A program made the translations under genes and the position numbers. 64,000 bases of DNA from Lingula anatina (Eukaryota; Brachiopoda; Lingulata; Lingulida; Lingulidae), in NCBI RefSeq assembly GCF_001039355.2, contig NW_019776055.1, forward strand, positions 62,001 to 126,000, given 5' to 3'. Positions 27,101 through 38,406 of this stretch are shown piece after piece. Position 1 is the first letter of the stretch; each line of letters begins with the position of its first letter. Below the pieces are notes generated by a model. The model made no database searches. It was not told the DNA's origin and saw only the letters and a list, made by a program, of their open reading frames with translations.

Positions 27101-29644
27101 TGTACGTGTATGAATAGCATCCATATTTGACAGCTTTGTAGAAATACTATTAAGAGATGTATTATTTAATATACGGATTCGTGAAAGGCTGAGCATCTTA
27201 TTCAACCCACCCACTCATTTCTGAAAGATCGCGTGATATTCAACTTGACGTTCATCAAACTAACATGAATGCAGCCATACAATATTAAAGGCCCTGTGTG
27301 AAACCAGATTTTAACAATTATAATTTTTTACTGGGAGTACATTTTCTAAAATCAAAGTAAGACGCCAGTTATTGCAATCTAAAATAATTTTGGGTTGAGA
27401 AATAGCAAGATTTTCATGATTAGAACATAATTACCTGGTACAATGAAACGGCATCGTCATTAGCCGCTTGCATCATTTAAAAACGCGGTGCTCTCGGTTG
27501 AAGTAATTAACCTGCGACGTCGTTGCTCCGATCTAGCTTTAATTAGAATTGTGCAGTTGTGAGACAGCGGTGAATATAGTCTAATGACCATGCCTGGTGT
27601 ATAGTATAATTACTACACGGATGTTATTTCTCTTTCCGGCAATGAACTCACATTTGTAATCAGAAAAACTATCCACCAGATTTTATTCTGGCAACGTTGG
27701 CTCTAAGATGTCAAAAAAGAGAGGGCTGTTCATTCATTTATTTTGTGGTGCAACTTGAACAAAAAAAAACGTGATTCTACCCTGTTGTGGCACCGTTTGT
27801 CATTTCCCCTTCGAAAGAGGACTTAGCCTGCATATCGGGTAAGGGGAGGGAGAGGATGGAGCTGTCTCTGCTTGTATGGACATACAGCGCCTTTCTATGA
27901 AGTTGTTTCGCAACTAGCGAGCTGTGTGAAAAAAACCCTTTCTTTCCACAACAGAACTTTTCAGCATAAAAAAGCTCAAAGGCTTTAGCAAATAGATTGC
28001 TCGTCTGCTCGCCTTTCTGAAAATAGAGTGAAAACGTCTCTTATCTCCATGACCATGTTTGCTCTTGGATCAATTTCAAGCGTTCACGAAAAGCTTTACA
28101 CTGCCGTGTTTTGTGGTTTCCTCCGCGTCAAGACAACTCTACATGCAATCAGCAATCTAAAGTTTTTCAAATGTCTTAGTAAAGTGGCATCAGCCCGCTA
28201 TTACGCCAAGTGGTGTGAAGCGCGCGTGGGCTGTAGACCCTAAGGAAAAAGAAACCGCTAAAACTCGTTCAGTATATCAAGTGAAGGCCGTGTGGTTTCT
28301 GCAGTGTGGTGTCTATAAATAGTGTCACAGAAGGACATGAGGTTATACGAGAATTCTACCGCAGACCACGTTTTAATACGACTAGCGATAACAGCAGTCG
28401 CAGGCAAAACTGAACACTTTTTACTTACTTATAATTGTAGTGGAATGGTTTTCATTTCCACGTGTAGGTGCATGGTTAGTGAGTTCCTCTTCCTGATGCC
28501 AGTGGCTCGATGTCTATTAAGAAAACAAAGCTCCCAGATGTACTGGACGCCCCCCTCCCCTTCCCCGAACACTGTTACCACGTGCTATTGCTACAGGAAA
28601 ATGTTCACCTCGTCCTTGCCACAACCCTCCGTGGGAGGGGGCAGGATATGGGGTTGTCTAATGACACGAAATAAAAATGCGATGCATAATGACAATTTAT
28701 ATAACCTTTCCCAGTGATATGGTACACAATATAAGGATCCAATAATTACCACATTTCTATGATTAGACTAGTTTACTGCGGAAATATTTGATTGAATTCT
28801 TCTTCGTATCTGCGCTGCATTACAGGCATTAAAAATCAATGAAATCAACTTCTCCAGTATGCAACAAGAGAAAACCGGGGGGGAGGGGGGGAAGGGGGGG
28901 GCAAAGGTTTAGGGGCGGGTTTAATCTTATAATCTTAATATCAACATCTAATTGACGTTTTCACTTTCTTAATTACTTTGCAGGACATCTTTCAGATTTA
29001 ACGGCATGCCAATAGCTGCTTGTATTTGTTACATGTATTAACCTTCGCCGTTGAGCGATATCGATTATTTCAGTTTTCCGTGTTCCAAAGCCTGAGCGCT
29101 ATGTTGGTGCTAGTATAATCTGGCTTTGTATGTGGGAAGGACAGACAAGGTTAAGCGTAGTAGAAATCCCGTATGTTTCCTTTTAACCAAGAAATTTAAA
29201 GTCAAATTAACAAAAAACAAAACTAGATACCTTTCTAAACGGCTAATAATTTGGTTGCCTGTTTTATGTAACCGATATTTGGAAAATATTGCTTACCATA
29301 TGGACACATCTTCACGCCTTGTAGACTGAAGACATGCGAAAGCATTCCGTTATTTCGAGTCTGATGTCTTTTTAAGACTCGAGTCCCTCAATAAGGTCAT
29401 CTAGTAGAGAAAGAAATAACAATACGAACCATGCTTTGACTCTGATAAGCACCTCCCCGTCTTTCGGTGAAGGTTCTGGTTTCTTCACAATCCGCATACA
29501 CCTGATGCCTCCGAACCCAGTCAAAACGATGGACCGCATCTCCTTGGCCGGAACATTGTCGGCCAGTTCCTCTGCCGGGGCCGCCTTCTCCCCCGCTGCT
29601 GTCGCTGAATCTTCAGTCTTGGTCGTAGCTGCTGCCTCAGCCAT
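18090..29644 (-). CDS. VAT1: Synaptic vesicle membrane protein VAT-1 homolog (MDR/quinone oxidoreductase-like)
   Basis: Eight coding exons read on the minus strand: 29644-29430, 25300-25171, 22182-21967, 21530-21388, 20467-20364, 19924-19869, 19255-19061, 18260-18090 (TAA). Phases agree throughout, giving 409 residues, close to vertebrate VAT1 (about 390-440). An Ala/Glu-rich leader (residues 1-36) precedes the core that starts RSIVLTGFGG. The catalytic-fold half follows (VLIRVKACGLSFLDLMARQG, about 63-82, then a GDRVIAL segment near 117), then the NADPH-binding Rossmann motif SVLVHSVGGGVGQAIAQLC (about 174-195), LYGTASHNKHE, VDLVLDSL, GLLKPMGRYVLYG, and the family end IGEAMQKMHDRKNVGSIVL (354-372). 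The family lacks the structural zinc of alcohol dehydrogenases. Vertebrate VAT1 is a cytosolic, membrane-associated protein linked to vesicles, mitochondria and phospholipid transfer. A 36-residue C-terminal extension follows the conserved end. Introns 1 and 2 are large (4.1 and 3.0 kb) and show no other coding signal. Confidence 0.94.
20157..20249. repeat. (CA)n-(GA)n compound microsatellite
   Basis: ACACAAAC units run into about 30 GA units, in VAT1 intron 5. Other VAT1 intron repeats are (AT)n 21654-21677, (ATT)n 21861-21912, (AAAT)n 21918-21960 and a C run plus (CA)n 24069-24128. Confidence 0.9.
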
Positions 29645-31559
29645 ATTGGAATATTGGAAGATTTTTCACTCGCAGACTGCGGTATCACGCAATGCAGCGA
29701 CTCGCTTGCGCTTATGTAGACACGTATAAATCGGTGAATCGAGTCAGCCAAGATTGGTCGACTACGTTCAATACAATACTGTCGGCGAGAGTTAGTTGAC
29801 GTCGCTTGAATCGCTGAGGCTCAGCGGGATAATACTGCCATCCAATATAGGCAAAAGCGAATGCCTGAATTTGTCTAGCTGGCAGCAGCTGTAGGATTAG
29901 TTAGGAAGTTTAAATGTTGTAAATTCAAGTGGAATAAAGTTTATATATGACCTCGTATATGAGAGATGCTTCCAGGGCCTCGCAATCTGTCATTAATACT
30001 GCATAGAATGAAGTTCCATCAGGAACAAATCAGGTAGCTATAACCAACCCATTTTGCAATGTATTGATGGCATTCAATAATTTTCTCCACGACATGAAAG
30101 GATTAAAATATAACATGACAAGGTTATTTTAATCCCTCTCATGTAATATCAAAACATACATGGAGGTCACCTTGTAGGGTTTTTATAATTAACAACGCTT
30201 GCCTAGATTTTGCTCGACAGTTGGCACAGTACTTGTATATGTGGAAACAAACCGGTAAAAGCACTGTGATTCATTCGTCCGTTTAAAGTAAGCACTGCTC
30301 AGTGTTTTAAAAATCTGTTTATTTTTACTCGATTCCTCACAAGGTATAACGGCTATTTAATGTTTTGCTCCAGTGGCCTCGCATTTTCATTATTATTACT
30401 GATTCTTAAGGTAATCGATTGAACACAAACACGTGATTTGTTCACGCATGTGTATTTTTAAATGATACCCATGGTTGCAAGAATGCTCAGACCATGGACT
30501 GTGTCAAAGTATCGACATTTCACTACAATTCTGATTACTGCAATATCTAATAAGTTTATATTCTAATGGTCTTTGATGGAATGCATTGTGGTTGCCAAGT
30601 ATTTAACTCATGTATAGTTAAAATGCCAGTATGACTAAAGATTATAGGCCTTTTATACAAGGTAAATGTGTGTCTACGTTATTCAATTGGTAAAAGTCTT
30701 AATTTCGCAGAGTTTCTGCTTGCCTTGATCATAGGGTTCTATACTTACTTCATTGAAATATCAATTTAATAAGAAATGTACTTATTCCAAAACTAAGACT
30801 GAAGCATTTCTCTGGCTCTTGATGGCCATTTTGGATTTATCAATTGCCTCCCAAAAGATAATTTAGTCTAACGTCTTTCTAACGGACAGTCACATAATTT
30901 GCTAAAATATTTTTTTACTTTTGCATCCCATATGTTTGATAGCTTTCTTCTTCTGCGTGTGCACTTGTGTACGCTTGATTTGTCGCTCGCGCGTACACGT
31001 GTGCCTGTCGCATGATGTATCATACAACGACCAAACAACGTATGTATTGTGATATAAAGATCGGACACCTAGCCAACTATGCTATATTTTACCAAAGCTA
31101 CCGTCCACTCCTTTAATATTCACAAGCAAATGTACTTTTTGTGAAAAAAGCGGTGGCAATATATATTTAATATAATGAAAGCAATCTTCTGCCGATGCTT
31201 CTTGAAATATAATACAAATACTGTGTATCATTTGCGATTTAAACAAACTGGTATCCACATTCGTTATTCATTTAGGATATTCATTAGCAATTTATGTAGA
31301 AGGCAAGAAACGATACGGGCGTATGCATGTAGTATACAACGGAAAACTTAAATAAAACCCAAGACACACTATGAGCTTCGAGCGCAGGTATCCTTACCAG
31401 CCAGTCGGGGTATTTATAATCCAGTCCAGCAAGGCCATGTGTGTGCTTGGGTATCAGGCCAGCATCAGCATCATCATCATCATCATCACCATCATAATTA
31501 AGGGATGTCCTCTTTCCCGACATTGCCCACCAACTTCACCCAATTTTATTCTAAACCAA

Positions 31560-31700
31560 GTGTAGGAACCGTAGTCCGTCCCCATTACTTTGCACGGGTG
31601 ACTTTCGATATTTCGCCTAACCCTAGCCTATACTAATCATATCGGACCGCGTATTTCCATTCTTAGGACTACCATTCCTGTCACAGCTGCCTCCTTTATC
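31560..31700. repeat. Dispersed repeat, copy 1
   Basis: CCTATACTAATCATAT...CCATTCTTAGGACTACCATTCCTGTCACAG aligns at roughly three quarters identity with 20770-20832, and its core CCATTCTTAGGATTAC recurs at 49452-49467. No termini or coding capacity seen; possibly an old interspersed repeat. Confidence 0.4.
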
Positions 31701-32184
31701 TGCAAAGATAACATCCATTCACGTAGGTCATAAGTCCATGTATCATAGGCCTATAACGATTGATATCCTAAGGAATTCCTCTTCAGCAGTATGGTCTCAT
31801 CAATGGCTTCGATTGCAGTTGGTGAGATGGCAACCTAAGCCATACTTTTTTTGCGTGGATTGCAATTTGGGTGGTTTCTGGTCCCAAATAAATTGCATAA
31901 TCGCTTTAACCACATATTATTGTTCTCGCAATTGAAATAATTTCTAGTTTCCGCAATAAGATAAATACATGTACATGTTTCAATTATCTCTCAGTTATGT
32001 CTATTAGATTTATAATTGTTTATGGAACAAATCATACTTATTTGCCAGCGACATCAATGTGCAACTGTAATTTTTCAATATCTTGAATCGGATGATAAAT
32101 CAGCACTTACAATTTACAGTATAAATCAAAGCGATGATGAGGTCTTATTGGAGTTTGGCGATAGTTACGTACATGCAGTTAATA

Positions 32185-32510
32185 TATGCCCCTAATGACA
32201 ACTAATAATATTCCTTCGTTTGGTTTGTAATAAACGCATGAAGGAATATTATTAGTTAATAATGACAACTAATAACATTCCTTCATTAGTTTTGTAATAT
32301 TTGCGCCAAAACAAATGAACAATATTATTACTTGCCATTATTAAGAACCAAATAATAAAGACAAGTAATAATATTCCTTCATTCATTTTGTAATGATTGC
32401 ACCAAAACGAATGAAGGAATATAATTACTTGTCATTATTAAGAACCAAATAATAATAACAACTGGTAATTTTCCATCATTCGTTTTGTAATAATTGCACC
32501 AAAAATGACT
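32185..32510 (+). repeat. Degenerate ~96-bp tandem repeat derived from GPCR upstream sequence
   Basis: The phrase TTGTAAT followed by a TTGCxCCAAAA-like run recurs at 32225, 32292, 32388 and 32485 (spacings 67, 96 and 97), each preceded by a CTAATAAyrTTCCTTC-type segment and partly followed by its inverse. The same core occurs once in front of the relic at 37541-37580, which suggests the unit comes from GPCR promoter-proximal DNA. Confidence 0.6.
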
Positions 32511-32585
32511 TGCTATAATGTGCCAAAACACACGACATTCTTGGACAGCTGTCTGAATACTTCACAACTCAGGGAAATGTTTCTT
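32485..32585 (+). pseudogene. Second relic of the GPCR promoter/start region
   Basis: About 460 bp upstream of the intact receptor start, this segment repeats the same order of motifs: TAATTGCACC, ACTTGCTATAATG, then ATTCTTGGACAGCTGTC and TTCACAACTC. These correspond to ATTCCTGGGCAGTTGTC and TTCAACTCTACC of the coding start. The ATG itself is not preserved. It forms the last unit of a degenerate 96-bp repeat series. Confidence 0.5.
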
Positions 32586-32914
32586 TTTAACCGCATGAAA
32601 GACTCGTTTTGGACATTTATTTCAAATAACCCTTTGTGACCAATATTTGATAACGCACACCGGTCAGTCAGGTCAGATATACAAGTATATCGGAAGTAAA
32701 ACTTACACTGTGTCTTCGCCTTCGACGTCCACTAAATGTTGGACTCACTAGAAGTAGCAATTCCTCAGGTGTAATAACAATTATTTCATGCTTGGTCGGA
32801 GCGTCATTGATTGTCGTTTAAGCTTGTTCATTAAGCATGTATATGTATATAATAACACGACTCATTCATTAGCCCTAAGAAGATTCGTTACCTATCAATA
32901 ATAATAATAATAAT

Positions 32915-32947
32915 ATCTAAATACAATTATTGTAATTGTATTTAGAT
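32915..32947. promoter_or_regulatory. Perfect 15-bp-arm palindrome upstream of the GPCR
   Basis: ATCTAAATACAATTA, a 3-nt spacer, then its exact reverse complement, ending 23 bp before the TATAAAG box. An (AAT)n run precedes it. It could be a dimeric transcription-factor site or a small cruciform; no factor can be named. Confidence 0.4.
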
Positions 32948-32970
32948 AATTGCACTAATAATGGGCTTGC

Positions 32971-32977
32971 TATAAAG
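32971..32977 (+). promoter_or_regulatory. TATA box of the plus-strand GPCR
   Basis: TATAAAG is conserved in the 37.6-kb relic and partly in the 32.5-kb relic. If transcription starts the usual 25-30 bp downstream (about 33000), the ATG at 32983 would lie outside the transcript and translation would begin at the ATG at 33058. Confidence 0.5.
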
Positions 32978-32982
32978 TACCG

Positions 32983-34308
32983 ATGTCAGAGATTCCTGGG
33001 CAGTTGTCGGAAATCTTCAACTCTACCGGAATCTCCTATCGAAAGTCCGTTTACAAGATGGAGAACGTTACACTTGAAGAAGAAGAGGATTTCGGTAACT
33101 TGACTCTTAACGAAAGTAAAGCATCAACGGAGACACGGTCTTGCATTGGGTTGACATGCATTCCATTTGTCACTGTCGAAGTCATTCTGGCATTGGCAAC
33201 AATTATAGGCAACGGCCTCTTCATTTTGGCATTTGTACGTTTTGAGAAGCTTCGAAAACAGTCAAATTACCTCTTGATCAGCCTCTCAGTTGTTGACCTC
33301 CTCACGGGACTTACAGTCATACCGATATTTATCATAAGCGGGTATCTTATGGACAATGTGCCGGCTCTAAGGTACCTTTCGTCGGAAAAATACTTTTGTA
33401 TAGGAAAGGTTAGTATTGGGGTCGGTGTGATGTTCGTATCTTTCTCTCACCAGCTGCTCATTGCAGTCGAAAGATACGTCAAGATCTGTCGAAGTACCCT
33501 GTACATAACTATGTTTTCTAAGAAGAGGCTTGTTATCATCATAATCCTGGCATGGATCTACGGGATAGCCATAAACCTCCCTCCTTTGTTTGGTTGGAAT
33601 AATTGGTCACCTGGAAAAGAATGCCGTGCTATTCATGTTCAACAACAGCATGTGCAGTACGTCATTATACCGCATGAACCAATCTGCATATTGGCAGTGT
33701 TTGGACTGTATATGGCCATCTTCTCCCATGTGCTGCGTCACAGAAAACGGATGAAGAAACACGCTGCCAATAACAAAAAGAAGCGTGTCAAAAATGTCCA
33801 CCGACAGTCCTCAACATCTGAAGATAATGAGGGGATTTCAGAAACGCCGATCGCTTGCACTAGTGTTACTACATTAGATCTGAGCGTTTCGTCTAAGGGG
33901 GATATATCGTCGGTTCCAAATACTGATCAGACCACGTGTTTTCGAGAGGAAAGCCATGGTGGCGGCGGTGCTTCAGACAAAGCAGAAGAGAGGATCCACA
34001 GTTCGAAGTCACCAATCCAAGCCTCCCGCAGTGCCAAACCTGCGGGAAGATCCTTAAACCAAATGGAAATTAAGTTAGCAAAAATGACCGCTGTAGTGGT
34101 GGGTACTTTCATATTGCTATTTATTCCAAATGTAATCATAATCTTGACCGAGAAATACTTTGACGACAACAAATTACTTTATGGTATTATTTATAACATA
34201 GCTGTCGAATGTCTCTTTGTAAGTTCGGCTATTAATCCTTTTATATACGGCTTACTGAATAGAGAAATTAGAAAAGCTATGTTGGCATCTTTAAGATGTG
34301 GTAAATAA
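32983..34308 (+). CDS. Class A (rhodopsin-type) GPCR, adenosine-receptor-like, intronless
   Basis: A single-exon ORF of 441 residues with seven hydrophobic segments: TM1 about 60-85 with Gly-Asn (76-77), TM2 with D105, TM3 with C139 and ERYVKI (163-168) in place of DRY, TM4 with W191, LPPLFGWNNW before the loop Cys C214, TM5 about 226-248, TM6 from about 367, and TM7 ending NPFIY (418-422). GWNN and the TVE...GN run recall adenosine receptors, but the ligand cannot be predicted. Intracellular loop 3 is long (about 115 residues), hydrophilic and Ser-rich. TM6 lacks CWxP and has LFIP instead. The first ATG has a poor start context and lies only 6 nt after a TATAAAG box. The in-frame ATG at 33058 (M26, context AAGATGG), followed by NVT, NLT and NES glycosylation sites, is the likelier start and gives 416 residues. 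A paralog lies on the other strand at 38407-39858. No orthology to a named receptor is claimed. Confidence 0.9.
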   Translation: MSEIPGQLSEIFNSTGISYRKSVYKMENVTLEEEEDFGNLTLNESKASTETRSCIGLTCIPFVTVEVILALATIIGNGLFILAFVRFEKLRKQSNYLLISLSVVDLLTGLTVIPIFIISGYLMDNVPALRYLSSEKYFCIGKVSIGVGVMFVSFSHQLLIAVERYVKICRSTLYITMFSKKRLVIIIILAWIYGIAINLPPLFGWNNWSPGKECRAIHVQQQHVQYVIIPHEPICILAVFGLYMAIFSHVLRHRKRMKKHAANNKKKRVKNVHRQSSTSEDNEGISETPIACTSVTTLDLSVSSKGDISSVPNTDQTTCFREESHGGGGASDKAEERIHSSKSPIQASRSAKPAGRSLNQMEIKLAKMTAVVVGTFILLFIPNVIIILTEKYFDDNKLLYGIIYNIAVECLFVSSAINPFIYGLLNREIRKAMLASLRCGK

Positions 34309-37300
34309 GAGTGGGTCCCATTTCTTGTTCTGTACCACAAAAGTACAGAGGCTTGTTTTAGGACTCAATTTTTAAACTTTGAGACAATCCGGCTACTAAA
34401 TATTCTAAGCCTGCCTATGATACCTTAGTAACTATCGGTATATGAATAGAGAAGCATTCCTTTTTTCCTTTTTTGTTTTCTTCTTTCTATTAATTTTTCA
34501 TTTATTGTTATAACACAGCTGCAGTACACGTACTTCATTTGAGTGAAGTGAATATGATAAACATACGGTCACAATATAATTGACTATCTTGATTTTTATG
34601 GTAAAAAAAATATATTGTTAGCGGAAAGATGAGTAAAATGTTGTGCGTTTCAGGTACAACTTTTAAAGAAATTGATACCCCTTTGTTGTTATGGCAACAT
34701 TTTGTGAGGCTAAGGTGTTTTATTTACCAACATTTGATTGATGACTGAGAGATGAAAGACTAAGCTCCCAGGGATTTGTGCACCGGGATATATAATGCTT
34801 AACGGTGTAATGTAACATTAAATTTGTGAATTGTTTTGGAATAATGATTTCTAATGTTGAATTAATTTACGTTACAATACAAATACATCGACTAGATGAA
34901 TATTGTGAACATATTGTGAACACGGTTTGCATTAGTAGCGAAGTCATCCAACAGCACAACCTACATTGAGAATGAATCAAGGTAATTGACAGTTAACACA
35001 TTTCACAATCTGTAGATTTATTGTAACACGTATAATGTCTGAAGTAAAGTCGCACAATAATATGGTTTATGCAGCACTGTTGATTTTTTGTTTGTTTGTT
35101 TGTTTGTTTGGAGAGGGGGTGGTGGTCATGTAATGTAATGGTTAGGTTGGCTAGGTAATGTAAACTTTTATGGAGCAAAGTGGATTGGTTTTCTGTATTT
35201 ATCTTGTAGTTCATATCAAGTAAATAATGATTGTTAGTTTGTTACTTTAATTCTTTGGCGTAACGCTTGTTTTCACAAAACTGCAAGAATCATTTATTAT
35301 TGTGTTTGTTAAAAATGATTTAAAACTTATTACTTTCTTGATGAATTTAATTGGCAGGGTAATATGACATGTTACTGTATGACGTGCATGTGTATACATG
35401 TATATCTATTTTTGTAATATATTATACACAAAAAGTCGATCAATGATAGTTCCAGAATTTTGCTAAGTGAGGATTGGGGTAGAATGTAGAAGAAGTGGCC
35501 AGGACAAACACGTTTTTGTTTTTTTATCTGACATTTCATTGAGATGCGCATTTATTTCCATATCCACGTGGGGTGGGTGGTAGGGGTCTTTCGAAGCTAA
35601 GAGAGGAGGCAGAATATGAAAAAGTAGAAAGGGGGAATGTGTAAGAGTACAAATAACCATTCTTTCCTTCTCTTTGATGACACTTTGAAAGGAGGCAGGA
35701 ATAAAACTTCACAGTATCATTTATGTACCGTATATTTGACAAAATAATGTAACACTATTTGTCAATTTCGTATGTAAAAGATTTCACTAAATATTATCAT
35801 TAGATGTTTAATTTGTAAATATATTGTATGAGCAACAGTTTATCTATTTAAATGCATTGGTTTTGAACGAAAATGTAATAGACCTTTATTTGGTATGACG
35901 TACACACTATCATCCAGGGCATATAGAATAAAGATATCATATAGTCTAGATATTAATAATAAATAGCGGAAAAGATATCATTCAAAGTCTTTCATCAGAA
36001 AAAAAGGTGATATACAGACAGGAAGGGTGGCACCTAAAGGATTCCAGTACAAGAAGAAAGTGTACAAGTGCACTCAATTTCAGTAACGTTACACTTTATG
36101 TCTTAAATAATTAATTGTTCGTAGAGGAAATATGACGTCACGTACACGATTATGTTATTTCATGTATAAGATAAAAAGCACAATGTATCCTTCATTGTTT
36201 TGCATAAATATAAAGTTTATTGTGTGATGTGTGTTTTGTTTTTTATTGATCTCTGTCGAAAATAAGTTAATTATTGTGATACGTATTTTTTTCTAATTTG
36301 CGCTATGACGGAATTTGCCAAAAATAGTTATATTCTATACCTTTATTAACACTATATTGGGCTCACATCACATACAATTGGGTGATTGCGTTATGAAAAA
36401 CTCACCTGGTCACAAATATCACAATCATAGAAACTTGCATAGACGTGCCGTTGATGGATTCCTTTGAAGCAAAAATGTTAAAGATAATGATAATCCATAG
36501 TTCATCAAACCCTAATAAAGTTTATGAAAGACTAATTTTAGACATTTATTTCAAGTAAGCTTATTGAAATTAAATGAAATTGTTACAGGGGCAACAAACA
36601 AAAAATTACTTCTTAAATACGGTTTTAGAAATGTGTGATATAATCAGAAATAAAAGTGTTATGGAATCGTTTAAACTTAGACTGAAAGATTGCTATCTTC
36701 AAAAATTGTAATTATCATTTGCTTTGAATGCATTGATATAGGCGAGTCACGTACAACGTCGGACTTATTTCATTCAAGTTAAACCGCTTGAATCTTTTAA
36801 AAGATACCGAACGCATAGTGGGGGAAGGGTTAAACTGTATCACCCCCGCATCATTACCTCCATAAACCCACCACCCGCAAAATTTTTTTTTCAATCTCTC
36901 ATAATTATTCCGAAATAGGATTCAGCTGGCACTGATAATTTTTCCTTGTGCGCAGTCGCCGTTCATACAAATTATTCGCACTTATCCTTTTTCAGCAGTA
37001 ATATTTTTATCGATTCTACGATTGTGGCAGGAGAGGTATCAAAGGAAGATGGGTTTATATATGTCAGCGGTAAAAGATATCATTCAAAAAGTCCTTCATC
37101 AACAAATTCAGAAAAAAGTAATACACAGAGGGGGAGGGGTTGCACATAAGGGATTCCAGAACACGACTTTTTCATTTAGTCGGTTTCGGTGATGCATCTC
37201 GTTTTCTAAAACACACCAATTAATGCACAGTAACAAGAATGCACGCATACTGAAATGTATGTGATTTCTTAACACAAATGAATTGAAAAATTTCAGCAAT

Positions 37301-38406
37301 CTCATACTATTACTTTCGCAATTTGAATAATGTCTTGTGTCCGCAATAAGATAAATGCCTATAATGCTTATGTTAGATTGTTTATGGGACAGCCTATTAC
37401 TTGGCTTATATGTCAACTTTAGTAAATTGCTCGAATGAGATCATGAATTAGCACCAACAGTTACACGTTGTACCTGTAAAATAGGAAGCAATGCTTATGG
37501 CTTATTGGATCTTTATTTTCCTATATATTGTTAATGATGTCAACTAATAATGTTCTCGCATCATGTTGGAAATAATTGCACTAATAATAAGCTTGCTATA
37601 AAGTCCCAATGCAAAAGATTCCTGGGTAGCTGTCCACAAAGTTCAACTCTACCGCAATCCCCTAGCTATCGTGTTTGTTCAGTAAATTCACGTGACAAAA
37701 CAAATACATCGGCAAGACTTAAACGGAAAACCATGAATATTGAGTTTACGATATTAATAAACCACAACGATTAGCAATGAGAACATTCCACAATTTGCAT
37801 TTTTTTTCTATTTACACCAAGTGTGGTTATTGCAATTAGGCTGAATACATTAGTATTCTACACCTTTATCAACACCTAAGTATAGTTCACATCACATATG
37901 ACTAGCTGATACCCGTCACATCAATCATTGAACCCTAATAAGAGATTAGTATACACGATTTGATAATTAAAAAATTACAAGAAAAAAAACGGGTCTGAGT
38001 GGGAATCGAACCTACTCCGCCAACATATCATTTAATATACAATTTGGGATTCAAGATAAATTTTGTAATGTCCCAAATGTTCCAAAATCTTATGAACAGT
38101 TGCATACCTGTAGGTGTGAAACATCTACGCTATATTCAGTTGCAATTCATGTGTTATTCATTGGATGTAGTCCAATGGTTATATATTATGTGGCAAGCTA
38201 TCAAATAAGTAAATTCAAAGATAAAATGGTAAGAATTCACTCTGATACAGTATGTCATTATATACTCGTCAATAACATCACGTCTTACTTTGTAAGTATT
38301 GAACAAGAACCAAAAACGAAAAAAAAATGTTCTGGAATATCGCACAGATATTGACAAAGTAACTCGAGAACTCAGCTGGATAACAGGATATCTTCAAACT
38401 CGTTTT
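34309..38406. other. Between the two GPCR genes: degraded duplicated blocks
   Basis: Contains candidate poly(A) signals for the plus-strand GPCR (AATAAA at 35927). Related blocks are 35963-36052 with 37065-37160 (AAAGATATCATTCAAA...GGATTCCAG), 36335-36390 with 37845-37905 (CTTTATxAACAC...TTCACATCACAT-type), and 31917-32100 with 37306-37470 (CCGCAATAAGATAAAT...TTGTTTATGG). These indicate an eroded tandem duplication of the receptor locus, including the relic at 37.6 kb. Confidence 0.6.
37570..37690 (+). pseudogene. Relic of the GPCR 5' end (promoter plus first codons)
   Basis: This stretch matches the intact receptor's promoter and start (32940-33045). It carries the TAATTGCACTAATAAT run, GCTTGCTATAAAG (box at 37597), the ATG at 37609, then ATTCCTGGG and TTCAACTCTACCG at equivalent spacing. 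The seventh codon is TAG (37627-37629) where the intact gene has CAG, and a second in-frame TAG follows at 37663. Similarity fades after about 37690, and no transmembrane region follows, so the body of the gene is gone. Interpreted as the remains of a tandem GPCR copy. Confidence 0.7.

Larger units (their letters stand above)
29645..32982. other. Divergent intergenic, VAT1 promoter to GPCR
   Basis: Holds the VAT1 5' region (a short relatively GC-rich stretch to about 29850), the dispersed repeat near 31.6 kb, a (CAT)n run near 31470-31495, and GPCR-locus duplicated DNA from about 31910. No other gene seen. Confidence 0.6.

Noticed and set aside
28028-28717. Two frames of 71 and 131 codons in VAT1 intron 1
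   Set aside because: No recognisable domain and no splice-compatible neighbours; composition is like the surrounding intron.
32185-32585. CRISPR-like array
   Set aside because: Eukaryotic context, diverged long units with no spacers; explained as degenerate tandem repeat.
37995-38025. tRNA T-arm-like word (GGTTCGATTCCCA on minus) followed by a T run
   Set aside because: No A box, anticodon arm or closing acceptor stem upstream; at best a SINE or tRNA fragment.
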